From Halosimplex salinum (GTDB lineage Archaea > Halobacteriota > Halobacteria > Halobacteriales > Haloarculaceae): a stretch of 64,000 nt of DNA. The position numbers were made by a program, and so were the translations under genes. The DNA is taken from positions 62,001 through 126,000 of the forward strand of contig NZ_QWGG01000004.1 in NCBI RefSeq assembly GCF_003730195.1, in the 5' to 3' direction. This document shows positions 23,959 to 33,235 of the stretch, one piece after another (position 1 is the stretch's first letter; every line of letters starts with the position of its first letter). The notes beneath the pieces were generated by a model. That model saw only the letters and a list, made by a program, of their open reading frames with translations, searched no databases and was not told the DNA's origin.

Positions 23959-24996
23959 TTACAGGTAGCCGGAGTCGAGGAGGAGTTCGCCGTTCAGCAC
24001 GCTCGCGCCGGCGGCGCCGCGCAGCGTGTTGTGGGCGAGGCAGTTGAACTGGAGGCCGTGGGTGGTCTCCTGGACGCCGCCGACGGAGACGGTCATCCCG
24101 TTGCCGAGGTTCCGGTCCATGCGGGGCTGGGGACGGTCCGGCTCGTCGAACACCTTGATCAGCTGTTCCGGCGAACTCGGGAGGTCGAGGGAGGGGTACG
24201 CTTCGAGCGCGTCCTCGGCCTCGTCGGGGCTCAGGTCGTCCTCGGTGTCGGCCCAGACGTTCTCGAGGTGGCCGTCGATGGTCGGGATGCGGTTACAGGA
24301 GGCCGAAACGTCGGCGTCGTGCCAGTCGACCTCGGCGCCGTCGAAGTCGCCCAGCAGTTTCCGGGATTCGGTCTCCATCTTCTGCTCTTCCTTGCCGATG
24401 TGGGGGATGGCGTTGTCGATGATCTCCATCGAGGAGACGCCGGAGTAGCCGGCGCCGGAGACGGCCTGCAGGGTCGCGACCTCGATGCGTTCGAGCGTCG
24501 CGGCCTCGTCGATGGCGGCCAGCGGCGGCACCATCGTGATCGTCGAGCAGTTGGGGTTCTTGACGAGGGCGCCGTCCCAGCCGCGCTCGTCGCGCTGGAC
24601 CTCGATGAGGTCGAGGTGATCGGCGTTGACCTCCGGGATCACGAGCGGCACGTCGTCGTCCGCGCGCGCGTTCGAGGAGTTAGAGGAGACGACGTAGCCT
24701 GCCTCGCAGAAGTCGGACTCGACGCGCTCGCCCACGCTGGAGGGGAGCGACGAGAAGACGAGTTCGACGTCGTCCGGGACGGAGTCGGGTTCGGTCGCGC
24801 CGACCTCCATCTCGGCCACGTCGTCCGGGATCGGGGTGTCGATGCGCCACTTGCTGGCCTCGCGGTACGTCTTGCCCTCGCTGGACTCGCTGGCGGTGAG
24901 CGCCGCGATCTCGAAGTCGGGGTTTGGGTCGAGTAGCTGGATGAGTCGCTGCCCCACCGCGCCGGTCGCACCGAGGATGCCTACGCTGACAGTCAT
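23959..24996 (-). CDS. asd: Aspartate-semialdehyde dehydrogenase
   Basis: 345 residues; NADPH-dependent reduction of aspartyl phosphate, leading to lysine, threonine and methionine. The Rossmann motif GILGATGAVGQRLIQLL is at about 6-22. The catalytic cysteine is in LVKNPNCSTI near residue 150. The substrate-binding SGAGYSGV and the ASCNRIPTIDGH histidine region follow. This resembles the archaeal/fungal class of Asd. The ATG at 24996 starts directly before the first strand; the frame is open eight codons further upstream. Confidence 0.93.
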   Translation of the reverse strand: MTVSVGILGATGAVGQRLIQLLDPNPDFEIAALTASESSEGKTYREASKWRIDTPIPDDVAEMEVGATEPDSVPDDVELVFSSLPSSVGERVESDFCEAGYVVSSNSSNARADDDVPLVIPEVNADHLDLIEVQRDERGWDGALVKNPNCSTITMVPPLAAIDEAATLERIEVATLQAVSGAGYSGVSSMEIIDNAIPHIGKEEQKMETESRKLLGDFDGAEVDWHDADVSASCNRIPTIDGHLENVWADTEDDLSPDEAEDALEAYPSLDLPSSPEQLIKVFDEPDRPQPRMDRNLGNGMTVSVGGVQETTHGLQFNCLAHNTLRGAAGASVLNGELLLDSGYL

Positions 24997-25129
24997 TGTT
25001 CCGGGATAGAGAGACGCCACTTCAAAACAGTTTGGATACGCCTACCACGGTCAGGAACTATCGTGACATCCGACCGTGACGCGTCGCTGGCGGGGAACGA
25101 GAACTGCGAGAGACGAGAGAGAACTGCGC

Positions 25130-25321
25130 CTACGCTTCGGCGGGCTGGGCGTTCTTGCTGGTGACGTAGCCGGCGATGCGGTTGCGGACGCCCTTCGATT
25201 CGACGTTCGTGAGTTCGGTGACGACGTCCTTGTTGTGCTCGAAGTCGTCGCCGAAGGCGTTCGGGTACCGCTCCATCAGCAGCGTCGCCGTCTTCTTCAC
25301 GTAGGCGGGTTTGATAGCCAT
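25130..25321 (-). CDS. rps17e: Small ribosomal subunit protein S17e (eS17)
   Basis: 63 residues, the usual archaeal length. The sequence begins [20 protein letters not shown] and contains the family helix [20 protein letters not shown]. The protein is part of the 30S subunit head and is found in archaea and eukaryotes only. It stands alone between asd and the SRAP gene, an arrangement common in haloarchaea. Confidence 0.95.
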   Translation of the reverse strand: MAIKPAYVKKTATLLMERYPNAFGDDFEHNKDVVTELTNVESKGVRNRIAGYVTSKNAQPAEA

Positions 25322-25406
25322 ACGGTCTCTTTCTGCGGTGGCGCCCTAAAAGGATTCGAATCGGTGGCGGAGCCGAGCCGAGGGGCGGACGGCCCGCGCC
25401 GCCCCA

Positions 25407-26117
25407 TCACGAGCCCGCTTCGACTTCTTCCAGGACGGCCGGCGAGTCGTTCGCCGGGTTGTTCACGGCCGTCGAGACGGGGTCGGTCCGCATCGCCGCG
25501 TCGGGGTAGGGGTCCAGCAGCGCCTCGGCTTCGTCGGGGTCGCCGGTGAGCCACGTCGCTTCCTCCGCCGGATCGAGGATCACGGCCATCCGGTGGTGGA
25601 GTTCGCCGACCGTCTCGTTGGGCTCGGTCGTGACGATCGTGAACGTCTCGACGGCGTCGGGGTCGCCGTCCGGTCCGGCACCGCCGCCGAAGTCGCCGAG
25701 ACCGGTCTGGGTCTGCGGCGGCGTCCAGCGCTCCCAGAGCCCCGCCATCGCGAAGAGGTCGTCCTCGTCCAGACTCACGCGATACGGCTGTTTCCCGCCG
25801 CCTGCCTCGGTCCACTCGTAGAAACCGTCGGCCGGCACGAGACAGCGACGCGACTCGTAGGCCTCGCTGAAGCTCGACTTCTCGCGGACAGTCTCCGCGC
25901 GTGCGTTGATGAACTCGTAGTCGGAGCGGTCGTCCGCCCACGAGGGGACCAGTCCCCACTCCATCCGCTGGATGGTCTCGGGCTCGTCGCCGGTGACGAC
26001 CGGGAGTTCCTGGCTCGGCGCGGCGTTGTACCGCGGCTCGAACTCGAAGTCGAACGTCGCGTCGAACCGCTCCTCGATATCGGCGGGCGGCGCGAAGAGG
26101 CTGTAGCGACCACACAT
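25407..26117 (-). CDS. SRAP-domain protein (HMCES/YedK family)
   Basis: 236 residues. The start MCGRY supplies the catalytic Cys2, exposed after Met removal, that forms a covalent link with abasic sites in single-stranded DNA. Other family residues are visible: the N of YNAAPSQ, the E of VPADGFYEW, and the H of LHHRMAVIL. It protects abasic sites during replication. A Gly/Asp-rich insertion (GDFGGGAGPDGDPDAVE) near residue 150 is longer than in bacterial YedK. The start is fixed by the need for Cys2. Divergent from the MazG-like gene. Confidence 0.93.
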   Translation of the reverse strand: MCGRYSLFAPPADIEERFDATFDFEFEPRYNAAPSQELPVVTGDEPETIQRMEWGLVPSWADDRSDYEFINARAETVREKSSFSEAYESRRCLVPADGFYEWTEAGGGKQPYRVSLDEDDLFAMAGLWERWTPPQTQTGLGDFGGGAGPDGDPDAVETFTIVTTEPNETVGELHHRMAVILDPAEEATWLTGDPDEAEALLDPYPDAAMRTDPVSTAVNNPANDSPAVLEEVEAGS

Positions 26118-26219
26118 AGCGACCGATACGGGCGCCAGCGACATAACGACACCAGCATCCGACCGACAGGGTCGCCGGTGGAGCACCACCGTTACGGCCA
26201 CCCCACTCACAGCACCGTC

Positions 26220-26534
26220 ATGGCCGAGGAGTTCGACAAGCTCGTCCGGGACAGGATCCCGCGGATCGTCCGGGAAAACGGGGAGGAACCGGTGACTCAC
26301 GAGGTCTCGGGAGCGGAGTACCGCGATCGTCTCCACGAGAAACTCGACGAGGAAGTCGCGGAGTTCCACGACGAGCCGAGCGCGGCGGAGATGGCCGACG
26401 TGCTGGCCGTCCTCGACGCGCTCCGGGAGAGCCACGGGATCGAGGCGTCCGAGATCGAGCGAGTCCGCCGTGAGAAAGCCGAGGAGCGCGGCGAGTTCGA
26501 GGACGGAGTCGTGCTCGAAGCCGTGCGGCGCTGA
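26220..26534 (+). CDS. MazG-like nucleoside triphosphate pyrophosphohydrolase
   Basis: 104 residues. Opens EEFDKLVRDRIPRIVREN. The metal-binding core of all-alpha NTP pyrophosphatases is visible: KLDEEVAEFHDEPSAAEMAD, matching EExxE and ExxD. Related to phosphoribosyl-ATP pyrophosphohydrolase and house-cleaning MazG-like enzymes; it probably removes non-canonical nucleotides. About 100 bp separate it from the divergent SRAP gene, so the two may share a regulatory region. Confidence 0.82.
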   Translation: MAEEFDKLVRDRIPRIVRENGEEPVTHEVSGAEYRDRLHEKLDEEVAEFHDEPSAAEMADVLAVLDALRESHGIEASEIERVRREKAEERGEFEDGVVLEAVRR

Positions 26535-26582
26535 CGACGCGACGGGACGCGGCCAGCGCGGCGAAGCCTCCCGACGAAGCCG

Positions 26583-26894
26583 TTACTTCTCGATGTCGAG
26601 TTCGGCGGCGAGGATGTTGGCGTCGGCGACGAGTTTGAACAGCGCGCCGACGACGCCGCCGAAGAAGAACGTCGCGCCGACGAGCACGATGGCGAGTCCG
26701 ATAACCTGCCTGACGATCCGCGCGAGTCCGCCGAACACGAAGGGATTCACGAACATCGACAGTCCGATCGGGAGCAAGAGCGTGCCGACGAGATAGAGGA
26801 TGATGAGCCGTCGCATCTCCGGGTGGAGCGCGTAGGCGACGGCCGAGTCGAAGTCGACGGGTGAGCGGCTGAGCGTGTCTTCCGGTTCTGCCAT
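26583..26894 (-). CDS. Hypothetical two- to three-helix membrane protein
   Basis: 103 residues. An acidic N terminus is followed by hydrophobic segments (IILYLVGTLLLPIGLSMFV and IGLAIVLVGATFFFGGVVG) and a short acidic C terminus. No motif is visible and I recognise no family. It is convergent with the MazG-like gene. The coding pattern (third-position GC, acidic ends) supports a real gene. Confidence 0.6.
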   Translation of the reverse strand: MAEPEDTLSRSPVDFDSAVAYALHPEMRRLIILYLVGTLLLPIGLSMFVNPFVFGGLARIVRQVIGLAIVLVGATFFFGGVVGALFKLVADANILAAELDIEK

Positions 26895-27049
26895 AGCGGC
26901 CTATGTCAGTCGACGGGCATAGTCCTTGGTGTCGGGCCGCTCGCGGCCGTCCCACCGGCTGGCGTCGCGTTTCGATATCCGTGTTATCCGACTCGTACCG
27001 GTCGGTAGCCGTCCGGTAGCAATACGCGCGCTGGGTGCAGTGGTGATCG

Positions 27050-27379
27050 ATGTCGATTCATCGGGGGACGGCCGTCGGCCCGGCGTCCGGTTGCTGGCTC
27101 GTCGCGCTGGTCGCGTTCGGCGCGTTCGACGTGGCCGTGACCGCGGCCGCGGTCGGGACCGGCGTGGCGGCGGAGGCACACCCACTCGTGCGCGCCGGGA
27201 TCGAGCGGTTCGGACTCGCGATTCTCCCGGTCTGGAAGGGGGTCGTCCTCGTCGTATTCTACGTGCTGTACTGGGCAGTCCCACGACCGTACGACGTCGG
27301 CATTCCGCTCGGCCTCGCGGTTGCCGGCGTCGCCGTCGGCGTCTGGAACGTCGCCGTGGTCGTCTTCGCCGTGGCGTAG
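27050..27379 (+). CDS. Hypothetical membrane protein (DUF5658-like)
   Basis: 109 residues with three to four hydrophobic segments, including CWLVALVAFGAFDVAVTAAA and VVLVVFYVLYWAV. The early intramembrane Asp (AFDVAVTAAAVG) followed by a small-residue stretch resembles haloarchaeal DUF5658 proteins, which is a tentative match. A dispersed repeat copy in reverse orientation lies directly after its stop. Function unknown. Confidence 0.5.
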   Translation: MSIHRGTAVGPASGCWLVALVAFGAFDVAVTAAAVGTGVAAEAHPLVRAGIERFGLAILPVWKGVVLVVFYVLYWAVPRPYDVGIPLGLAVAGVAVGVWNVAVVVFAVA

Positions 27380-27409
27380 TCAGCAGAGCGGTTGTGGAGC
27401 GGGGGCGAT

Positions 27410-27616
27410 AGCATCCGTGCGAGCGGAGCGAGCACGGTTCACCGTCAGAGCAAGCTCTGACGAGCCCGCGGTCGTTCGCGGGGCTCACTCCCGCGGACGC
27501 CGGACGCGAGCGAACGGAGTGAGCGAGTCGTCCGGGTTTTTCACCCATGTTTTTGCGCCGATGGTGCCCGCAGGTCGCCGGAGGCGACCGAGGACACCGG
27601 AGGCGGAAAAAGATGG
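27410..27616 (-). repeat. Dispersed structured repeat, copy 2
   Basis: Read on the minus strand it starts CCATCTTTTTCCGCC and carries the stem GGTGTCC/GGGCACC with an inner GGTCGCC/GGCGACC stem. CAAAAACATGGGTGAAAAA follows, then the second block with TCAGAGCTTGCTCTGA. It begins a few bases after the arlJ stop codon, in the direction of arlJ transcription. It closely matches copy 1 over about 200 bp. Confidence 0.75.
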
Positions 27617-27619
27617 CCT

Positions 27620-29374
27620 TCAGATGGCGAGGAACTGCGTGACGAGCCACTTGGTGATCGCGGCGGTGATCGACCCGATCCAGACGAGCGCGACGAAGTG
27701 GATGTAGGTGTTTATCTTGTGGCCGCCGTCGACGGTGCGGATCATCAGCGCCGAGAGCATGGCGCCGAACATGATGATGATGATCAGGAGGAACTCGATG
27801 AGCGGGATGTTGTACACCTCCGTGTTGATGAGGCTCCCCACGTCGAAGTTGCTCGTGTTGCTCTGGAGGTCGAGACTCATCGAGGCGAGGATGTTGACGA
27901 CCTGGAGGCCGATGAAGAAGGCGAAGGTGGACGCGGCGGTGATCCCGTAGAGGAGGCCGATGAGCGTCGTCGTCGCCTGCGTCCGCCGCTGGCGGAGCTG
28001 CTGGACCTCCTGCATGTTCGCGCTGATGAGTTCGCCGAGCTGTTTCGGGTCGCCCCCCATCTCGCGGCCGATGAGGTACATCTCGGAGAACTTCTGGACG
28101 AGGTAGGAGCGACACTCGGCGGTGAAGTGACGCCACGCCTCGGTCGTCTCGATGCGCATGTTCAGCCGCTTGTAGAGGTTGTCGACGTTCTCCGTCAGGG
28201 GGCCGAAGTCCTTCTTGCGGAGGCTCTCGAGCACCGCGGACGTGGTCGACTGCTTGGCGCCCTCGGTGGCGCCCAGCGCGCGGATGAAACTGGGGAACTC
28301 GTTGTCTCTGGCCTTGATGCGCTTCTCCTCGCCGTTGACGACGAATCCGGGGATCAGCAGCGGGAGCGTCGGGATGGCGGCGTAGAGGGTGAGCGGTATC
28401 GGGTCGAGGAAGAAGACGACGTCGTCGAGCGTGACGGGACTGACGCCCATCATCCCCGCGAGCGAGAAGCAGAGGAGCCCGACGGAGAGGGCGCTGCCGA
28501 CGACGGTGGCGTTCCGTATCGTCTCCTCGATGGGCGACTCTTTGTCTTCGGGGTGGTACCAGAGGGGGTCGTGGGGCGCCATCGAGCGGATAGCGAGGTA
28601 GAACCCGGACTGGACGAACACGTAGAGGACGATGACGGCGCTGACAGTCATCGTCGGGTTCGTGCCCGTGAGGACGGGCAGGACGACGGCGAACACGAGC
28701 GCGAACGTCATCGAGAGGATCATCGAGAGGTAGAGGTCCTTCATCACCTCCAGGTTGTCCATCGTCCCGCTGTAGTGGGTCTTGTAGTTCTCGATGATCT
28801 GCTCTTGCTCGGAGACGAGGTAGTCGTCGAGCGCCTGGCCGGCGCCGAGCGTGTAGCCGAGGCGGTCGAAGAAGTCGGAGACGGCGTCGCTAGGGACCTC
28901 CTTCGCGCGCCGACGGAGGGCGTCGTCGAGGCTCTGGTTCCAGGTGTCGACGAGTTCGACGACGCGACCGACCTCGGCGGCCATCTCGCCGTACTGGTCC
29001 TGTTCGGCGATACGGCGAAACACCTCGATGCGGTCGATGTTGGTCATCGCGAGGACGGTCATGTGGGTGACCACGAGGTGGAACTGGTTGTCGAGTTCCC
29101 GCTTGCGCCCCGAGAGGAGGATCTTGGGGTAGAACACCGCCGACGCGAGCATCAGGAACCCGAGCATGGGGATCGGCGCCCGGATCATCAGCGAGAGGTC
29201 GAGCAGGAGTCCGGCCGCGACGGTCACGGCGAAGAACACGACCGACGGGAGGAGGATGACGGTCAGATACCGGTTCAGCTCCATCGGCATCTGCCGGTAG
29301 GCGTCGATCAGGCCGGAGAGCGCCGACGTGACGGTGAGTTCGAGGTCGCTCGCGGACTCGTCGGCGGACGCCAT
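27620..29374 (-). CDS. arlJ: Archaellum membrane platform protein ArlJ (FlaJ)
   Basis: 584 residues, last gene of the archaellum operon. It has two pairs of N-terminal/central membrane helices and a C-terminal group of helices, separated by two cytoplasmic T2SF-type domains. These include a DYLVSEQEQIIENYKTHYSG segment and the QLGELISANMQEVQQLRQRR region. It is the polytopic platform on which the ArlI ATPase and ArlH ring assemble, and anchors the archaellum. Its ATG overlaps the arlI stop (TGATG). Confidence 0.93.
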   Translation of the reverse strand: MASADESASDLELTVTSALSGLIDAYRQMPMELNRYLTVILLPSVVFFAVTVAAGLLLDLSLMIRAPIPMLGFLMLASAVFYPKILLSGRKRELDNQFHLVVTHMTVLAMTNIDRIEVFRRIAEQDQYGEMAAEVGRVVELVDTWNQSLDDALRRRAKEVPSDAVSDFFDRLGYTLGAGQALDDYLVSEQEQIIENYKTHYSGTMDNLEVMKDLYLSMILSMTFALVFAVVLPVLTGTNPTMTVSAVIVLYVFVQSGFYLAIRSMAPHDPLWYHPEDKESPIEETIRNATVVGSALSVGLLCFSLAGMMGVSPVTLDDVVFFLDPIPLTLYAAIPTLPLLIPGFVVNGEEKRIKARDNEFPSFIRALGATEGAKQSTTSAVLESLRKKDFGPLTENVDNLYKRLNMRIETTEAWRHFTAECRSYLVQKFSEMYLIGREMGGDPKQLGELISANMQEVQQLRQRRTQATTTLIGLLYGITAASTFAFFIGLQVVNILASMSLDLQSNTSNFDVGSLINTEVYNIPLIEFLLIIIIMFGAMLSALMIRTVDGGHKINTYIHFVALVWIGSITAAITKWLVTQFLAI

Positions 29375-31050
29375 CAGTTCTCCCGGTGGATGTCGAAGGG
29401 GAGGCCCTCGACGCCGTCGCGGTGGAAGTCCTCGATCAGTTCGTTGACCTCGTGGTAGCCGAGGATCCCCTCCTGAATTGCGCGCTCGATGACGCTGGCG
29501 CGGAAGTTCAGGTCGTCGTAGATGTCGCGGGTGTCCTCGTACCCCAGCAGGGTCGCGATCTGCTCTTCGAGGACGAAGGAGTTGTTCATCCCCTGGAAGA
29601 CGATCTCGTCCTCGACGGGGTCCCAGTAGAACGACTGCCGGGTGACGACCCCGTCCATCTCCTTGGAGTAGCCCTCGATCTCCTGGACGGAGGTGACCCG
29701 ACGCAGGACCTGGTCGCCCTGTTTGACCCGGTTCTGGAACAGGGCCACGTCGGCGACGTCCATGAACGTCTCGGGGACGTTGATCGGTTCGCCGGTAAAG
29801 CGCTGGATCATCGAGACGATGTCGCTCGCGTGGAAGGTCAGCATGACCGGGTGGCCGGTCTGGGCGGCCTGGAACGCCATCCGCCCCTCCTCGCCACGGA
29901 CCTCACCGACGATGATGTAGTCGGGGCGCGAACGCAGAGCGGCAGCGACGAGGTCGAACATGTCGACGCTGGACCCCTCGTCTTCGCCCTCACGAGTCAG
30001 CAGTTTCTGCCAGGTGTCGTGGGGCGGGAGCACCTCGGCGGTGTCCTCCGCGGTGTATATCTTCGCGTCGCGGGGGATGAACGCCATGATGGAGTTCAGC
30101 GTCGTCGTCTTCCCTGACGCCGTCTCCCCGACGACGAACACGGTCTGTTCGTTCTCCAGGCAGAGCCAGAGGTACGCCGACAGCTGGGGCGAGAGCGTCC
30201 CCCACTTCGTGATCTGGAAGATCGAGAGGGGCACGTCGTCGCCCTGGCGGATGGTGAGCGAGGGGCCCTTGACGGACACGTCGTCGGAGTAGATGAGGTT
30301 GAGACGCGACCCGTCCGGGAGCGTGGAGTCGACGATGGGGTCGGAGTCGGAGACGGGGTCGCCGATGCGCTCGCCCATGTTCTTGAGCCACTGGTCGTAC
30401 TCCTCGGGCGTCCCGAAGTCGACGGTCGTCGAGAGCATCCCGTAGACGGCGTGGTCGACGTGGCACTCGTGGGGCCCGATGACGTGGATGTCCTCGTTCG
30501 CCGGGTCGCGCATCACCGGTTCGAGGGGGCCGAGCCCGACGATGTCCCGGTTGAGCCGGTAGAGGATGTTCTCGTAGGTCTGTTCGGTGACTTCGACCTT
30601 GCCGAGGTTCGCGAACCTGTTGAACCGCGAGAGGACGCCGCTCTCGTCGCTGGCGCCGCTCGTGACGTTCGTGGACTCCTGGAGCAGTTCCTCGATCCGG
30701 TCGTCGTACTCGTTGTCGCTGGAGGGAGCGGGCTTGGAGACGCTCTTCTGGAGGAGCTTGTTACGGACCTTCTCGAAGACGACCTTCTCCTCGTCGTCGA
30801 GCTCCGGTTCGATGGCGTAGTACTTCATGTCCTGCCCGATGTCCCCGTAGATGTGGCAGTAGATGGGGCCGCCCACGGGGTAGAGGACGTTCGGTCGGTG
30901 GGACTCGTAGTCGTCGTCGGCCTCCTCGATGAACGTGGGGAACTCCCCGGTGATCTGCTTGAACTTCTTCAGGTGGTCCATCAGGTGGGGCCGGCGCGAT
31001 GCGACCTGCCTGAGTTCGTCCGAGGGTTTGGGTCGTCCGTGGTCTGTCAT
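29374..31050 (-). CDS. arlI: Archaellum motor ATPase ArlI (FlaI)
   Basis: 558 residues, hexameric ATPase for archaellin assembly and rotation. The Walker A GETASGKTTT is near residue 307. An Asp box (IYTAEDTAEV) and a Walker B/His-box region follow (RPDYIIVGEVRGEEG and TGHPVMLTFHA). The N-terminal part (about 1-220) is longer than in crenarchaeal ArlI. It interacts with ArlH and ArlJ. It lies 21 bp after arlH. Confidence 0.95.
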   Translation of the reverse strand: MTDHGRPKPSDELRQVASRRPHLMDHLKKFKQITGEFPTFIEEADDDYESHRPNVLYPVGGPIYCHIYGDIGQDMKYYAIEPELDDEEKVVFEKVRNKLLQKSVSKPAPSSDNEYDDRIEELLQESTNVTSGASDESGVLSRFNRFANLGKVEVTEQTYENILYRLNRDIVGLGPLEPVMRDPANEDIHVIGPHECHVDHAVYGMLSTTVDFGTPEEYDQWLKNMGERIGDPVSDSDPIVDSTLPDGSRLNLIYSDDVSVKGPSLTIRQGDDVPLSIFQITKWGTLSPQLSAYLWLCLENEQTVFVVGETASGKTTTLNSIMAFIPRDAKIYTAEDTAEVLPPHDTWQKLLTREGEDEGSSVDMFDLVAAALRSRPDYIIVGEVRGEEGRMAFQAAQTGHPVMLTFHASDIVSMIQRFTGEPINVPETFMDVADVALFQNRVKQGDQVLRRVTSVQEIEGYSKEMDGVVTRQSFYWDPVEDEIVFQGMNNSFVLEEQIATLLGYEDTRDIYDDLNFRASVIERAIQEGILGYHEVNELIEDFHRDGVEGLPFDIHREN

Positions 31051-31071
31051 GTGTGTCCGAGCTCCGAAGGG

Positions 31072-31833
31072 TTACGCCACGCTACGCGATTCGATCACGA
31101 TGCCGGTACCCGAGCGGACCGAGTACCCGATGGAGTCGCCGACCTGTTCGCCCATGCCCGCGAAGCGGAGGACGCTGATCTGTCGGCGCACGTCGTTGCC
31201 GACCTCGACCATCTCCAGTTCGAGGAAGACGTCGGCGATGGCCCGGAACGGGCCGATGGCCTCCTCGTCGAGCGTCGAGGGGTCGACGGTGAGCATGATG
31301 ACCTTCCCCTGCGAGATGATGTCGCGGAAGAAGGAGATGATCTCGAGAGCGGCCTGTCGCTCGTCGTTCTGGCGGACCAGCGCCTCGAACTTGGGGTCGT
31401 TGCGGAGGATGGCGTCGAAGGTGTCGATGATGACGACCTCCGAGTCCCACATGACCTCCGCCTCCATCAGGCGCTTGAGCAGTTCCTTCCGGTCGCCCTC
31501 GTCCTCCTGGCCGGAGAAGGTGTTCCCGTCGCCGATGTCGGCGTGGAGGAACAGCATGTTCTCGTCCAGCAGGTGCTCGACCATCCCGTAGTCCAGCGAG
31601 TGCATCTGGTCGAGGAAGCTCCCGACCGTGAGTTCGGTCGAGAGCATCGTGACCGTGTGGCCCTCCTCGCAGAGCCCGTACGCGAATCGCTGGCTGATCG
31701 CCGACTTGCCGGCGCCGTAGTCGCCCTCGACGAGGACGATACTTCCGGGGGGGATCCCCCCGCCCAGTTCCTTGTTCAGTCGGTCCCGCTCTTTCAGTCC
31801 GAGGGAGAGCAGGTCGGTGGTTGCGATGCTCAT
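31072..31833 (-). CDS. arlH: Archaellum ATP-binding protein ArlH (FlaH)
   Basis: 253 residues, RecA/KaiC-like fold. The Walker A GDYGAGKS is at 37-44; the Walker B region reads [13 protein letters not shown] near residue 135. ArlH binds ATP and regulates ArlI, and in euryarchaea forms a ring connecting to ArlCDE. The ATG overlaps the arlG stop (ATGA). Confidence 0.93.
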   Translation of the reverse strand: MSIATTDLLSLGLKERDRLNKELGGGIPPGSIVLVEGDYGAGKSAISQRFAYGLCEEGHTVTMLSTELTVGSFLDQMHSLDYGMVEHLLDENMLFLHADIGDGNTFSGQEDEGDRKELLKRLMEAEVMWDSEVVIIDTFDAILRNDPKFEALVRQNDERQAALEIISFFRDIISQGKVIMLTVDPSTLDEEAIGPFRAIADVFLELEMVEVGNDVRRQISVLRFAGMGEQVGDSIGYSVRSGTGIVIESRSVA

Positions 31834-32285
31834 GTGCGGAATTCGAACACCTCCTCGTCGCCGTTGACGATCACCTTGACGCGGTGGTCGCTGTTGGTCG
31901 CCAGCGCTTCGCTGATCTCCAGCCGGACCACCTCGCCGGGGCGCCAGCTCGGCGCGTCGCCGATCAGCGTCACGTTCACGTCCGTCTCGAACTGGCCGTT
32001 CACGAAGACGTTGATCGACTCCCCGTCCGCCGGGAGCCGCTGTGACCCCGTGTTCTTGACGTGCAACACGAGGTCGTCGTTCCCGCTGGCGTTGTACACG
32101 GCCGTGGAGCCGCTATCGCTGATAATCTCGATGTCGGTGCGCACGTCCTGGCTCACCTGCAGCCCCTGGTCGTCTATCGCGCCGCTCAGCTGCCCGACGG
32201 TGTCGGTGAACACGCCGGCGACGCTGGCCGCGACCAGCATCGAGGCGATGAACAGGATCATGTGCGAGACGGAGACGCTAGCCAC
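31830..32285 (-). CDS. arlG: Archaellum stator protein ArlG (FlaG)
   Basis: 151 residues from a GTG start. One N-terminal membrane helix ([19 protein letters not shown]) is followed by a beta-rich extracytoplasmic domain (about 60-150) typical of ArlG. ArlG and ArlF form a filament-like stator that binds the S-layer. It follows the second arlF-like gene by about 54 bp and is coupled to arlH. Confidence 0.88.
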   Translation of the reverse strand: MASVSVSHMILFIASMLVAASVAGVFTDTVGQLSGAIDDQGLQVSQDVRTDIEIISDSGSTAVYNASGNDDLVLHVKNTGSQRLPADGESINVFVNGQFETDVNVTLIGDAPSWRPGEVVRLEISEALATNSDHRVKVIVNGDEEVFEFRT

Positions 32286-32339
32286 GGCGGATCACCGCCG
32301 CTCCGGTGTGCTCGGCGGCCGTCGGAGCGCGTCGACGGC

Positions 32340-32807
32340 TCACGAGCACGATATCGACACCTCCTCGGTGTCCGCGACGCCGGGCCCGGAGACGACCTTG
32401 ACCGACCTGGGCGACCGATCGAGCCCGCTCTCTTCGATCGTGAGGCGCTCGCCGGGGAGCCACAGGTCGGTGTTCGGTTCGGCCCCGCCGGCGGTCCCGT
32501 CGACGGTGCTGTCGTCCCACTCGGTCCGGTACCCGTTGTCGACCAGCAGGTCGGTGTCGGGCACCCGGAGTTCCGTCGCGCCGGTGTTGTTGACCTGGAC
32601 CTCGACTCCGCAGGTCACGCCCGAGAGCTGGCTGATCGACGTGATCTCGATCGCGGTGTCGTGGACCCGGTCGAACTGGTCGGTCCGGTCCGAGTCGGCT
32701 TCGGCGACCCGCTCCATCGCGTTCGAGGCGCTCCCGTAGTACGCCCCGAGCGCGATGAACAGCCCGAGCAACACGATCACGACGGAGCCGCTGACGCTGA
32801 ACCCCAT
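32340..32807 (-). CDS. ArlF-like protein 2
   Basis: 155 residues. N terminus [20 protein letters not shown] forms a single membrane helix; the remainder is a beta-rich domain with a Cys pair (GVTCGVEV near 68 and the terminal SISCS). It is a paralogue of the next gene upstream, sharing MGFSVSGS, the (T)DLLVDNxY block and LWLPGE. ArlF binds S-layer protein as part of the stator. Its ATG overlaps the upstream stop (TGATG). Confidence 0.85.
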   Translation of the reverse strand: MGFSVSGSVVIVLLGLFIALGAYYGSASNAMERVAEADSDRTDQFDRVHDTAIEITSISQLSGVTCGVEVQVNNTGATELRVPDTDLLVDNGYRTEWDDSTVDGTAGGAEPNTDLWLPGERLTIEESGLDRSPRSVKVVSGPGVADTEEVSISCS

Positions 32808-33235
32808 CAGTTCACCTCCTGCGCGACCGAGACGCCGCGCTCGGTCACGAGTTTGACGCGAGTGGGCGCGCTCCCCATGGCGATGGTGACAGTCACGGTC
32901 TCGCCCGGGAGCCACAGGTCCGTGTCGCCGTCGCCGTCGACGGTCGCGCCCGCTTGCCAGTCGGACTCGTAGGCGTTGTCTATCAGCAGGTCCGTGCCGT
33001 TGAGCGAGAGCGCAGTCGAACCGTCGTTGGTCGCCTGGACGGTGAGCGTCCCGTCGACGTACTCGGCGGACCCGACGACGGCCGTGTTCTTCTCGTCGAG
33101 CGCCGCGTCGGAGCGGTCGCTCTGGGCTTCGCTGACGCGTTCGAAGCTGTTGGACGCGGCCGTGTGCCACATCCCGAAGGCGATGAACAGCCCGATGAAG
33201 ATGATCGCGGCTGAGCCGCTAACGCTGAAGCCCAT
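32807..33235 (-). CDS. arlF: ArlF-like protein 1
   Basis: 142 residues. N-terminal membrane helix [20 protein letters not shown], then a beta domain with [13 protein letters not shown] and [12 protein letters not shown]. It is the first of two tandem ArlF-type genes. Its ATG lies within the end of arlCDE (17-bp overlap), so both are translationally linked. Which of the two is the functional ArlF orthologue cannot be settled by eye. Confidence 0.85.
   Translation of the reverse strand: MGFSVSGSAAIIFIGLFIAFGMWHTAASNSFERVSEAQSDRSDAALDEKNTAVVGSAEYVDGTLTVQATNDGSTALSLNGTDLLIDNAYESDWQAGATVDGDGDTDLWLPGETVTVTIAMGSAPTRVKLVTERGVSVAQEVN

Noticed and set aside
26901-28136. A 411-residue minus-strand open frame across a repeat copy
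   Set aside because: Its C-terminal half is the wrong frame of the small membrane protein region and its middle is the repeat; composition is Arg-rich, not acidic.
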